Part shown: piece after piece, positions 26,644-35,431 of the stretch | Position numbering within the stretch: the first letter of the stretch is position 1 | Layout: each line of letters opens with the position of its first letter | NCBI RefSeq assembly: GCF_011008935.1 | Contig: NZ_JAAIVJ010000006.1 | Location: forward strand, 1-64,000 | Source: Tabrizicola oligotrophica | GTDB lineage: Bacteria; Pseudomonadota; Alphaproteobacteria; Rhodobacterales; Rhodobacteraceae | Reading direction: 5' to 3' | Length of the DNA stretch: 64,000 nucleotides | The notes under the pieces: generated by a model | Told to the model about the DNA's origin: nothing | The model's database searches: none | What the model saw: only the letters and a program-made list of their open reading frames with translations | Translations under genes and position numbers: made by a program

Positions 26644-27411
26644 ATGCCGCGTTATGCCCTGAAGATCGAATACAACGGTGCGCCCTTTGCCGGCTGGCAA
26701 AGGCAGGCGCAGGGTTTGCCCTCGGTTCAAGGGGCGGTGGAGGCAGCGCTGGCGCGGCTCGAACCGGGGCCGCATACGATTGCCGCCGCAGGTCGCACCG
26801 ATGCGGGGGTGCATGGCTGGGGCCAGGTGGCGACAGTCGACCTGACGCGCGACTGGCAGCCCTTTCGCTTGAGCGAGGCGCTGAACTTTCATCTGCGCCC
26901 TGCGCCGGTGGCCATTCTGGCGGTGGCGCGGGTGGCCGACGATTTTCACGCCCGGTTTTCGGCGATAGAGCGGCGCTATCTGTTCCGCCTGATCGAACGC
27001 CGCGCGCCTTTGACCCATGACGCGGGGCTGGCGTGGCGGGTGCAGAACCGGCTGGATGTGCAGGCGATGCGCGACGGCGCGGCGCATCTCATCGGCCTGC
27101 ATGATTTCACCACCTTCCGCTCGACCCTGTGTCAGGCGAAAAGCCCGGTGAAGACGCTGGACGAGATCGGCATTGAAGAGATGCCCTATCCCGGCGGGCG
27201 CGAAATCCGCTTTACCCTGCGCGCCCGCAGCTTCCTGCACAATCAGGTGCGGTCGATTGTCGGCACGCTGGAGCGGGTCGGGGCCGGGTCATGGACCGCT
27301 GCAGATGTGAAATCGGCACTGGAGGCGCGGGATCGGGCGGCTTGTGGGCCTGTGTGCCCGCCGGATGGGTTGTATCTGACCGGGGTGGGGTATCCGGTAG
27401 AGGTGTTTTGA
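26644..27411 (+). CDS. truA: tRNA pseudouridine(38-40) synthase
   Basis: The 255-residue enzyme converts uridines 38-40 in the anticodon stem-loop of tRNAs to pseudouridine. The catalytic Asp is D53 in [11 protein letters not shown], and [16 protein letters not shown] and [14 protein letters not shown] complete the family pattern. Length is standard. Confidence 0.96.
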   Translation: MPRYALKIEYNGAPFAGWQRQAQGLPSVQGAVEAALARLEPGPHTIAAAGRTDAGVHGWGQVATVDLTRDWQPFRLSEALNFHLRPAPVAILAVARVADDFHARFSAIERRYLFRLIERRAPLTHDAGLAWRVQNRLDVQAMRDGAAHLIGLHDFTTFRSTLCQAKSPVKTLDEIGIEEMPYPGGREIRFTLRARSFLHNQVRSIVGTLERVGAGSWTAADVKSALEARDRAACGPVCPPDGLYLTGVGYPVEVF

Positions 27412-27418
27412 GGGGGGG

Positions 27419-27862
27419 ATGGCTCGAGGCGTTCTCAGGTTCTTTTTCGAGTATGGCGCTGGCGGTTGCCTTTGGGCCGGCGACGCCGGAACCCGCGCGC
27501 GACTGGGGGGCGGTCCAGTGGATGCGGAACCCCTACGGGTCGGTGACATGCCTGCCTCCCCTGCGATGTTACCCATCTCGGACGCCGCCCGTCGCCTTCG
27601 GGATCAGCTTGATCATCAACATTCCGGCTATCTCAATCCGCTTTACCCGCTTGACCCGAGCCTTTGGTCACAGGGGCTGTGTGATCGGTTCAATGCGGAT
27701 GTGGAACGACTTCTGAGGCTTCTGCGGCAGGAGTTGGCGGTGGAGTTTGCGATCGTGGATGAGCAGCCGCGCTATGCAGAGGATGCCAGACTGGGAGACT
27801 ATCTGGCGCAGAATCCGGGCCTCGGCCTGATGAACGAGTTTGGGGAACGGACTGTCCGCTAG
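27419..27862 (+). CDS. Conserved hypothetical protein
   Basis: The 147-residue protein begins with RFFFEYGAGGCLWAG and contains YPLDPSLWSQGLCDRFNADVE and VDEQPRYAEDARLGDYLAQNP. I recall this pattern from unnamed bacterial proteins, but know no function. A GAGG site stands directly before the ATG, seven bases after truA. It has no signal peptide or membrane helix. The coding call is moderate and the functional call is unknown. Confidence 0.65.
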   Translation: MARGVLRFFFEYGAGGCLWAGDAGTRARLGGGPVDAEPLRVGDMPASPAMLPISDAARRLRDQLDHQHSGYLNPLYPLDPSLWSQGLCDRFNADVERLLRLLRQELAVEFAIVDEQPRYAEDARLGDYLAQNPGLGLMNEFGERTVR

Positions 27863-27887
27863 GTGTGGAGGACCGTTCTGCCCCGCC

Positions 27888-29663
27888 TTACGCCGCCCCG
27901 TCCGTGAACTGCAACCGCGCCAGCCGGGCATACAACCCGTCCTCGGCCACCAGATCGTCATGGCTGCCGATGGCGACAATGCGGCCCTGGTCGAAGACGG
28001 CGATGCGGTCGGCTTTCTTCACGGTGGCTAGGCGGTGGGCGACGACCAGCATGGTGCGGCCTTGCGCCAGGCGGTCGACGGCCTCTTGCACGGCGCGTTC
28101 GCTTTCGGCGTCCAGCGCGCTGGTGGCCTCATCCAGCAGCAGAACCTTCGCGTCGCGCAGGATGGCGCGGGCGATGGCGATGCGCTGCTTTTGCCCGCCA
28201 GACAGCATCACGCCGCGCTCGCCAAGGAAGGTGTCATAGCCCTGCGGCAGGGCCGTGATGAACTCATGCGCGGCGGCGGCGCGGGCGGCGTCGGTGACTT
28301 CGGCATCGGTGGCGCCGGGGCGGCCGAAGCGGATGTTCTCCATGGCGGAGGCGGCGAAGATCACCGGGTCTTGCGGCACCAGCGCCATATGGGCGCGGAA
28401 ATCCTCGCGCGTCATGTCGCGCAGGTCGATGCCGTCAAAGCGGATCACACCCGATTGCGGATCGTAAAAGCGCGTCAGAAGCTGCAAGACAGTCGATTTT
28501 CCGGCCCCCGAGGGGCCGACCAGCGCCACGGTCTCACCGGGCTGGACGGTCAGGGAAATGCCGTTCAGCGCGCGGTATTCGGGGCGCGAGGGGTAGTGGA
28601 AGGCGACGTTGTCGAGGGTGATCTCGCCGCGTACCGGGACGGGAAGGCGCATCGGCCGGGTCGGATCCGTCACCGGATCTTCGGCTTGCAGGATTTCCAC
28701 CAGCCGTTCAGTCGCGCCGGCGGCGCGCTGCAACTCGCCCCAGATTTCCGACAGGCTGCCGACGGCCCCGGCCACCAGCACGGCATAGATGACGAATTGC
28801 ACGAGCTCCCCGGCGGTCATCACCCCGCCCCGCACATCGCGCGCGCCAAGCCACAGCACGCCGACGACGCCGGCAAAGACGAGGAAAATCACGATGACCG
28901 TCAGCACCGCGCGGGTGGCAATGCGGGTCTTGGCGGAGAGGAAGGATTGCTCGGTGACGGTGCCGAATTCCACGCGGGTGGCGGTCTCGTGGGTGAAACT
29001 CTGCACGGTCTGCACCGCGCCCAGCGCCTCGGTCGCCTTGCCCGAGGAATTCGCGATCCAGTCCTGATTTTCACGCGAAAGCCGGCGCAGGCGGCGCCCC
29101 AGAACGATGATCGGCACTACGATCAGCGGCACCAGCAGCAGCACGATCCCGGCCAGTTTGGCCGAGGTGAGCGCCAGCAGCACCAGCCCGCCCACCAGCG
29201 TCAGGAAATGCCGCAGCGCGACCGACACCGACGAGCCGATGACCGACAGGATCAGCGTGGTGTCGGTGGTGATGCGGCTGACGATCTCGCCGGTCATGAT
29301 GCGCTCGAACCAGGCGGGCGACATGCCCATGACCTTGTCGAAGATGGCGCAGCGGATGTCTGCCACCACCCGCTCGCCCAGACGGGTGACGAAGTAATAG
29401 CGCACGCCGGTTCCCAGCGCCAAAAGCGCGGCGATCAGGAGAAAGGCGGTGAAATAGGTGTCCAGAATGGCAAGATTGCCGGCGCCGAAGCTGTCGACGA
29501 CGCGGCGCACGGCCATGGGCAGCACAAGGCTGACGGTTGAGGTCAGGATCAGCGCCAGCGCCGCCAGAATGACCATGGGGCGGTAGGGCCGCACAAAGGG
29601 CCAGAGCGCGGCCAGCGCGCCCACCTGTTTCGACTTTGCCCGTTCTTCGGTTGGCTCGGCCAT
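27888..29663 (-). CDS. ABC exporter, fused membrane and ATPase domains
   Basis: The 591-residue half-transporter has a six-helix membrane domain (about 25-310) and a nucleotide-binding domain with Walker A GPSGAGKST, signature LSGGQKQRIAIARA, Walker B VLLLDEATSALD and the H-loop VVAHRL. It would act as a homodimer, like MsbA or BmrA, exporting lipid or drug-like molecules. The start at 29663 is set by an AAGAGG site six bases upstream; longer in-frame readings are not protein-like. It is divergent from a hydrolase gene cluster with 112 bases between. Confidence 0.93.
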   Translation of the reverse strand: MAEPTEERAKSKQVGALAALWPFVRPYRPMVILAALALILTSTVSLVLPMAVRRVVDSFGAGNLAILDTYFTAFLLIAALLALGTGVRYYFVTRLGERVVADIRCAIFDKVMGMSPAWFERIMTGEIVSRITTDTTLILSVIGSSVSVALRHFLTLVGGLVLLALTSAKLAGIVLLLVPLIVVPIIVLGRRLRRLSRENQDWIANSSGKATEALGAVQTVQSFTHETATRVEFGTVTEQSFLSAKTRIATRAVLTVIVIFLVFAGVVGVLWLGARDVRGGVMTAGELVQFVIYAVLVAGAVGSLSEIWGELQRAAGATERLVEILQAEDPVTDPTRPMRLPVPVRGEITLDNVAFHYPSRPEYRALNGISLTVQPGETVALVGPSGAGKSTVLQLLTRFYDPQSGVIRFDGIDLRDMTREDFRAHMALVPQDPVIFAASAMENIRFGRPGATDAEVTDAARAAAAHEFITALPQGYDTFLGERGVMLSGGQKQRIAIARAILRDAKVLLLDEATSALDAESERAVQEAVDRLAQGRTMLVVAHRLATVKKADRIAVFDQGRIVAIGSHDDLVAEDGLYARLARLQFTDGAA

Positions 29664-29775
29664 GGAATACCTCTTTTGCTGTCTGCCCCTTACCTGTTGC
29701 GGTTCCGGCAGGCAAGCGAGGCCCCCTTTTCGTCGGCTTTGCCGCATGCGACTGTGCGTCGCGAAGGAGACCGCC

Positions 29776-30600
29776 ATGATCCAGTTCTTCACCGCCTCGG
29801 ATGGCGCCCGGCTGGCCTTTCGCGACGAGGGCAATGGGCTGCCGCTTCTGTGCCTTGCCGGGCTGACGCGGACCATGGCGGATTTCGATTACATGATCCC
29901 GCATCTGCCCCCGGTGCGGCTGATCCGCATGGATTACCGGGGCCGGGGGGCAAGCCAGTGGACCGGGGCGGCAAGCTATACCGTGCCGCAGGAGGGCAAG
30001 GATGTGCTGGAGCTTCTGGACCATCTGGGGGTGGCCAAGGCCGCGGTCCTTGGCACCTCGCGCGGCGGGCTCATCGGCATGATGCTGGCGGCGGTGGCGA
30101 AGGAGCGGCTTCTGGGGCTGTGCCTGAACGATGTCGGGCCCGAGATTGCCCGGCCGGGGCTGGAGCGGATTTTCGACTATGTCGGGCGCAATCCGTCGAC
30201 CAGGACGCTGGCCGAGATCGCTGAAAGGATGCCGCGGTACAATCCGGGATTTGCCGATGTGCCGGCCAGCCGCTGGCTGGAGGAGGTCACGAAGTTCTAC
30301 ACCGAAACCCCCGCCGGTCTGAAGATCACCTATGACCCGGCGCTGCGCGAGGCGTTTCTCGCGGCGTTTCAGGGGCCGCCCGTGGATCTTTGGCCGCTGT
30401 GGGAGGCAACAGCGGGCCTGCCGGTGGCGCTTATCCGGGGGGCGAACTCCGATCTTCTGACGCCGGAAACGGTGGCGGGGATGCAGCGGCGCCGGCCCGA
30501 CATGATCTTCGCCGATGTGCCGGACCGGGCGCATGTGCCATTCCTTGACGAACCCGAGGCGGTTGCGGCGCTGCGGGCATTCCTGAGGGCCTGCGCATGA
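29776..30600 (+). CDS. Alpha/beta hydrolase
   Basis: The 274-residue protein has the nucleophile elbow G-T-S95-R-G, an acid candidate in ANSDLLTPETV and a late His in DRAHVPFLDEPEAV, so the catalytic triad looks complete. The start follows an AAGGAG site. It is the first of seven plus-strand enzyme genes, and its stop overlaps the next start (ATGA). The substrate is unknown; ester or ring-lactone hydrolysis would fit the fold. Confidence 0.85.
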   Translation: MIQFFTASDGARLAFRDEGNGLPLLCLAGLTRTMADFDYMIPHLPPVRLIRMDYRGRGASQWTGAASYTVPQEGKDVLELLDHLGVAKAAVLGTSRGGLIGMMLAAVAKERLLGLCLNDVGPEIARPGLERIFDYVGRNPSTRTLAEIAERMPRYNPGFADVPASRWLEEVTKFYTETPAGLKITYDPALREAFLAAFQGPPVDLWPLWEATAGLPVALIRGANSDLLTPETVAGMQRRRPDMIFADVPDRAHVPFLDEPEAVAALRAFLRACA

Positions 30601-31580
30601 CGTCTCTGGCCATGATCGAAGCGGCGGCGGTGCGACTGTCCGGCCATGCCCGCGTCACACCGCTGTTGAACGCGCCGCTGCTGGACCGGCTGGCCGGGCG
30701 GCGGGTCTTCGTCAAAGCCGAATGCCTGCAATGGACCGGCAGCTTCAAGTTTCGCGGTGGCTGGTCGGCCCTGACCGCGCTTTCGCCCGAGCTTCGGGCC
30801 AAAGGGGTCCTGGCCTATTCGTCGGGCAACCATGCGCAGGGGGTGGCTCTGGCCGCCAGCCGGCTGGGCGCGCCTTGCGTCATTGTCATGCCGGCAGACG
30901 CGCCCGGCGTGAAGATCGCCAACACCCGTGCCTATGGCGCGGAGGTGGTGCTTTATGACCGGGTGAAGGACGACCGTGATGCGATTGGCGCGGCGCTTGC
31001 CGCCGAACGCGGGCTGACGCTGGTCAAGCCTTATGACGATGCGCAGGTGATCGCGGGGCAGGGCACGGCGGGGCTGGAGATTGCCCGGCAGGCGGCCGAG
31101 GCCGGCATTGGCGGGGCCGATGTCCTGACCTGTTGCGGCGGTGGCGGGCTGACGGCGGGGATCGCGCTGGCGCTGGAGACCCGCGCGCAGGGGCTGCGGG
31201 TGCGCCCAGCGGAACCGGCGGGCTTTGACGACACGGCGCGGTCGCTGGCCTCTGGCCGGCGGGAAAGGAATGCCGCCACGACGGGCTCGATCTGCGATGC
31301 CATCGTCACGCCCAGCCCCGGCGAGATAACCTTTCCGATCCTGCAGCGCCTTTGCGGCCCCGGTCTGGTGGTCAGCGACGAAGAGGCGTTGCGCGCCATG
31401 GTTCTGGCGTTCCAGCATCTGCGGATCGTCGTGGAGCCGGGGGGCGCGGTGGCCCTTGCGGCGGCCCTGTTCCGGCAGGACTTGCCGGGGACGGTGATCT
31501 GCACTGCCTCCGGCGGCAATGTCGATGTGGCGGTGTTCCGCGACTGCCTTGAGCGGTTCGGAGGCAATCCATGGCCTTGA
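30597..31580 (+). CDS. PLP-dependent threonine/serine dehydratase-like enzyme
   Basis: The 327-residue fold-type II enzyme has the PLP lysine K51 in TGSFKFRGGW, the phosphate-binding SSGNHAQGVALAAS and the Gly-rich loop TCCGGGGLTAGIAL. It lacks the C-terminal ACT regulatory domain of biosynthetic threonine dehydratase (IlvA), so it is more like catabolic threonine/serine dehydratase, hydroxyaspartate ammonia-lyase or serine racemase. It overlaps the genes on both sides, implying tight co-expression in a catabolic operon. Confidence 0.85.
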   Translation: MTSLAMIEAAAVRLSGHARVTPLLNAPLLDRLAGRRVFVKAECLQWTGSFKFRGGWSALTALSPELRAKGVLAYSSGNHAQGVALAASRLGAPCVIVMPADAPGVKIANTRAYGAEVVLYDRVKDDRDAIGAALAAERGLTLVKPYDDAQVIAGQGTAGLEIARQAAEAGIGGADVLTCCGGGGLTAGIALALETRAQGLRVRPAEPAGFDDTARSLASGRRERNAATTGSICDAIVTPSPGEITFPILQRLCGPGLVVSDEEALRAMVLAFQHLRIVVEPGGAVALAAALFRQDLPGTVICTASGGNVDVAVFRDCLERFGGNPWP

Positions 31581-32359
31581 TCTGGCTGAAAGACCTGCGT
31601 CTGAACGCCGTGATCGAAGGGCCGGACACGGCACCTGCCGTCGTATTCCTGCACGCCTTGGGCACCGATCTGCACCTTTGGGACGCGACGGTGGCGGCCC
31701 TTGCCCCGCGTTTTCGCTGCCTGCGGTTCGATGCGCGCGGGCATGGCCGGTCGGATGTGCCGCCAGCGCGCTATGCCATGGGGGCGCTGATCCGCGATGC
31801 CGAAAGCCTGATGGAACATTTCGGGCTGAAGGATGCGGTGGTGGTCGGCTCTTCCATGGGCGGGCTGGTGGCGCAGGGCCTGGCGACAAAGCGGCTGGAT
31901 CTGGTGCGCGCCTTGGTGCTGGCCAATACGGCGGCAAAGATCGGCGGGCCGGGTCTGTGGCAAGGCCGCGCGGCAGAGGTCGGAGCACAGGGGCTGGCCG
32001 CCTACGCCCCCGGCGCGATGGAGCGGATTTTCGGCCGGAACTGGCAAGAGGCCGCAGCGATGCCGGCCATCCGCGCCACCTTGGAGGCGATGAACCCGCA
32101 GGGTTGGATCGGCTGCGCCCATGCGATTTCTGGGGCGGATTTCTACACCACCACGGCGGCGCTGGGCCTGCCGACGCTGGTGATCGCGGGCACCAATGAC
32201 GGCACCACCCCGCCCGATCTGGTACGCGAAACCGCCGATCTGATCCGCGGTCACAGGTGGGAGCTGATGCGCGCGACCGGGCATTTGCCGATGGTCGAGC
32301 GGCCGGCAGAGTTCATGGCGCTGCTCGACGATTTCCTGCGCAGCATCGGCCATGGCTGA
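31571..32359 (+). CDS. Alpha/beta hydrolase, 3-oxoadipate enol-lactonase-like
   Basis: The 262-residue protein resembles PcaD: FDARGHGRSDVPPARY, nucleophile S95 in GSSMGG, acid in AGTNDGTTPPDLV and His in ATGHLPMVERP. PcaD opens the enol-lactone ring in the beta-ketoadipate pathway, but no other pca genes are nearby, so a different lactone or ester is as likely. It overlaps the PLP enzyme by ten bases and the next hydrolase by eight. Confidence 0.8.
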   Translation: MALIWLKDLRLNAVIEGPDTAPAVVFLHALGTDLHLWDATVAALAPRFRCLRFDARGHGRSDVPPARYAMGALIRDAESLMEHFGLKDAVVVGSSMGGLVAQGLATKRLDLVRALVLANTAAKIGGPGLWQGRAAEVGAQGLAAYAPGAMERIFGRNWQEAAAMPAIRATLEAMNPQGWIGCAHAISGADFYTTTAALGLPTLVIAGTNDGTTPPDLVRETADLIRGHRWELMRATGHLPMVERPAEFMALLDDFLRSIGHG

Positions 32360-33041
32360 GCTGCTGCTGGTGCACGGCTCTGGCTTTGGCGCCTGGGCCT
32401 GGGCGCGGCTGATCCCGGCGCTCTCTGCCCTTGGCCACAGCGCGCGGGCGCTGGATCTGCCGGGGCGCGACAGGTCGGACGTCAGCCTGCAAGACCATGC
32501 CGACGCCATCTTGGCCGCCGTCCGCGGGCCGACGGTGCTGGTCGGCCATTCGGCGGGGGGCATTCCCGCCACCCTTGCCGCCGCGCTGGCGCCCGACCGG
32601 GTTCAGGCCTTGGTCTACCTTGCCGCCTATATCCCGCGCCCCGGCATATCGCTGGCCGACCTGCGCCGCGCTGGGCCGTCACAGCCGATGCGCGGGGCGT
32701 TTCAGGTCAGCCCGGACCGCATGAGCTACCGCTTTGCGCCCGAACGCTGCGCGGCGCTGTTCTTTCACGATTGCCCCGACGCCCAGGCCCTTGCCGCCCG
32801 CATGGGTCCGGAGCCCATTCGCCCGCAGGAAACCCCGTTTCCCGCCCATGGTGCCCTGCCGCCTCGCGCGGCTCTCATCGCCCGCGATGACCGCGCCATT
32901 CCCCCGGACTGGCAACGCGCCATGGCGGCGGACATCGCGCAGGAAGAGCTTGCCTCGGGCCATTGCCCGCATCTGTCGATGCCGGTGCCGCTTGCCGCGA
33001 CGATCCATCGCCTCATCGCGACACTTTCTGTCGTAGCCTGA
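32352..33041 (+). CDS. Alpha/beta hydrolase (EstC/hydroxynitrile-lyase-like)
   Basis: The 229-residue protein is compact: oxyanion HGSGFGAWAW, nucleophile S67 in VGHSAGG, an acid in ARDDRAIPPDW and His in SGHCPHLSMP. This set matches the plant methylesterase / hydroxynitrile lyase-like branch found in bacteria as small esterases. It is the third alpha/beta hydrolase in the train and begins inside the previous gene's last codons. Confidence 0.82.
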   Translation: MAELLLVHGSGFGAWAWARLIPALSALGHSARALDLPGRDRSDVSLQDHADAILAAVRGPTVLVGHSAGGIPATLAAALAPDRVQALVYLAAYIPRPGISLADLRRAGPSQPMRGAFQVSPDRMSYRFAPERCAALFFHDCPDAQALAARMGPEPIRPQETPFPAHGALPPRAALIARDDRAIPPDWQRAMAADIAQEELASGHCPHLSMPVPLAATIHRLIATLSVVA

Positions 33042-33095
33042 CATGATCCTGCCCGCGCCTCGGGCCAGCCTGCCGGTCATAGCGGAGGCACGCCC

Positions 33096-34343
33096 ATGAA
33101 ACTCAAGGATCTGGAAATCTTCGTCGTCGCCCCGCCCGCACCGGGTTGGGGCGGGCGCTACTGGATATTCCCGAAGATCACCACCGATACCGGGATCGTT
33201 GGGTACGGCGAGTGCTATGCCTCGACCGTGGGGCCAAAGGCGATGCGGGCGGTGATCGAAGACGTGTTCGAGCGCCACATGCAGGGCGAGACCCCCGAAA
33301 ACATCGAGCTGATGTATCGCCGGGTCTATTCCTCGGGCTTCACCCAGCGCCCCGATCCTACAGTGATGGGGGCCTTTGCGGGGCTGGAGATCGCCTGCTG
33401 GGACATCCTCGGCAAGGCGCGGAACCGCCCGGTCTGGGCGCTGCTCGGCGGCAAGATGAACGAGCGCATCCGCAGCTACACCTATCTTTACCCCCAGCCC
33501 GGCGAGGATGCGGCGGAGTTCTGGGTCAACGCCGACATGACGGCGCAGGCGGCCGCGCGCTATGTGGAAATGGGCTTTACGGCGGTGAAGTTTGACCCTG
33601 CCGGCCCCTATACAATGCGCGGCGGGCATGAGCCGGCGATGTCGGATATCACCCGCTCGGTCGAGTTCTGCCGCAAGATCCGCGAGGCGGTGGGCGACAA
33701 GGCTGACCTTCTTTTCGGCACCCATGGCCAGTTCACCACGCCCGGCGCGATCCGTCTGGGGCGCGAACTGGAGCCTTACAGTCCGCTTTGGTATGAAGAG
33801 CCGATCCCGCCGGACAACCTTCTGGAGTTTGCCGAGGTCGCGCGCCATGTGCGCATTCCGCTGGCGACGGGAGAACGGCTGACCACCAAGGCCGAATTCG
33901 GCACGCTCTTGCGCGCAGGCGGGGTCAAGATCCTGCAGCCCGCCCTTGGCCGTCTGGGCGGCATCTGGGAGGCCAAGAAGCTGTCCGCCATCGCCGAGAT
34001 CTTCAATGCCGAGATGGCCCCGCATCTGTACTGCGGGCCGGTGGAATGGGCGGCGAACGTGCATCTGTCCACCTCGATCCCGAACCTTCTGATTGCCGAA
34101 ACCATCGAAACGGGGGGTGAGTTCCACCTGCGGCTCATCAAGCATTCGATCCGGTGGGAAGACGGCTACATCATCCCGCCCGAAGGCCCCGGCCTGGGCA
34201 TCGAGTTCGACGAGGATCTGGCCCGCGCCCATCCCTTCACCGGGGCCGGCCTGCACCTGCAGATGCAGGAGGCACCCTGCGACTACCGGCATGGCAACCG
34301 GTTCGAAGGCGGAGCGCCGGCGACGAACCCGGGCAAGGGATGA
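33096..34343 (+). CDS. Enolase-superfamily enzyme (mandelate racemase / muconate lactonizing type)
   Basis: The 415-residue protein has the N-terminal capping region and a barrel with the acid/base Lys region FTAVKFDPAGP (near 165), metal carboxylates in LWYEEPIPPDN and ATGERLT, HGQFTTPGAIRL and a late His in MAPHLYCGP. Such sets occur in acid-sugar dehydratases of this superfamily, so dehydration of a sugar acid is the most likely reaction; the specific substrate is not readable. It sits between a hydrolase and a GAPDH paralogue. Confidence 0.85.
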   Translation: MKLKDLEIFVVAPPAPGWGGRYWIFPKITTDTGIVGYGECYASTVGPKAMRAVIEDVFERHMQGETPENIELMYRRVYSSGFTQRPDPTVMGAFAGLEIACWDILGKARNRPVWALLGGKMNERIRSYTYLYPQPGEDAAEFWVNADMTAQAAARYVEMGFTAVKFDPAGPYTMRGGHEPAMSDITRSVEFCRKIREAVGDKADLLFGTHGQFTTPGAIRLGRELEPYSPLWYEEPIPPDNLLEFAEVARHVRIPLATGERLTTKAEFGTLLRAGGVKILQPALGRLGGIWEAKKLSAIAEIFNAEMAPHLYCGPVEWAANVHLSTSIPNLLIAETIETGGEFHLRLIKHSIRWEDGYIIPPEGPGLGIEFDEDLARAHPFTGAGLHLQMQEAPCDYRHGNRFEGGAPATNPGKG

Positions 34344-34453
34344 GCGGGCAGGCAATACGTCCAGTTTGATCAAAACAACCGGCCATGGTTGCAAGCGCCC
34401 GCGCCGCGTGCTGATCTGCAGCCTGAGGGCGGAATTTGGCGCGAGGGCAGGCG

Positions 34454-35431
34454 ATGAAGGTTTTCGTGAACGGCTTTGGCCGGATCGGGCGGTCGGTGCT
34501 GCGGGCTTGGGCACAGGGCGCCGCGCCGGGGATCGACGTCATCGGCATCAATGACATCGCCGCGCCCGAGATGTGCGCCTATCTCTTTGAATTCGACAGC
34601 GTCTTTGGTCCGTGGCGCGGCACGGTCGCCCTGACCCACGAGGCTCTGGTCATTGACGGCCGTGCCATTCCCTTGCACCGCACGGCGGATATTTCCGGGC
34701 TGAATCTGGCTGGCGTCGATCTGGTGATGGAATGCACCGGCCGGGCGGACGCGCGCGAGGTCGCCGAACGCGGCCTGCGGGCCGGGGCCGCGCGGGTGTT
34801 GATCTCCGGCCCGTCGAAAGCGGCGGATCTGACGGTGGTTCTGGGGGCCAACGAGGCAGAGTTGGGCGCACAGCTGATTGTCTCGAACGCCTCCTGCACC
34901 ACCAACGCGCTCGCGCCGCTGGCGCGGCTGATCCATGAACATTGGGGCGTGGTGACGGGGTCGATGACCACGATCCATTGCTATACCGGCAGCCAGCCGA
35001 CGGTGGATGCCCCGGCGGCCGATTTCTCGCGCTCGCGCGCGGCGGCCTTGTCGATGGTGCCGACGACGACCAGCGCGCAGCGGCTTCTGGATACGGTGCT
35101 GCCACAGATCGCCGGGCGGATCGAGGGCTCGGCGGTCAGGGTGCCGACGGCGAGCGTCTCGGCGGTGGATCTGGCGGTGATGACCGAACGACCGGCGACG
35201 GCCGAGGCGGTGAATGCGGTTCTTGCGGCTACGGGCGGAGTGATTGGCGCGACGGACAAGGTGCTTGTGTCGACCGACCTGCGCGCGCGGCCTGAAAGCA
35301 TCATCATGGCCCTGCCCGAGACGCGCGTGACCAAGGGCGGGATGCTGCGAGTCTTTGGCTGGTATGACAACGAATGGGGATTTTCCAACCGGATGCTGGA
35401 CGTGGCGCGGTTGATGGGCGCAGGGTCATGA
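34454..35431 (+). CDS. Glyceraldehyde-3-phosphate dehydrogenase paralogue
   Basis: The 325-residue protein has the GAPDH NAD site VNGFGRIGRSVLRA, catalytic C148 in SNASCTTNALAP and H175 in MTTIHCYTGS, and the C-terminal WYDNEWGFSNRMLDV. Several positions differ from housekeeping GAPDH (PAADFSRSRAAALSMVPTTTS, and QLIVSNASC in place of VVSNASC), and the gene is shorter and isolated from glycolytic genes. It may oxidise a different phosphorylated or free aldehyde in the surrounding pathway, as erythrose-4-phosphate dehydrogenase does. A GAGGG site precedes the ATG; its stop overlaps the next start. Confidence 0.85.
   Translation: MKVFVNGFGRIGRSVLRAWAQGAAPGIDVIGINDIAAPEMCAYLFEFDSVFGPWRGTVALTHEALVIDGRAIPLHRTADISGLNLAGVDLVMECTGRADAREVAERGLRAGAARVLISGPSKAADLTVVLGANEAELGAQLIVSNASCTTNALAPLARLIHEHWGVVTGSMTTIHCYTGSQPTVDAPAADFSRSRAAALSMVPTTTSAQRLLDTVLPQIAGRIEGSAVRVPTASVSAVDLAVMTERPATAEAVNAVLAATGGVIGATDKVLVSTDLRARPESIIMALPETRVTKGGMLRVFGWYDNEWGFSNRMLDVARLMGAGS

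Noticed and set aside
27605-27620. FNR-like TTGATCATCAA site
   Set aside because: The spacing is wrong for the TTGAT-N4-ATCAA consensus and it lies inside a coding sequence, not in a promoter region.
31571-32359. Assigning this hydrolase as a true pcaD of the beta-ketoadipate pathway
   Set aside because: No other protocatechuate-pathway genes are nearby and similar hydrolases act on many lactones and esters, so I kept a general call.
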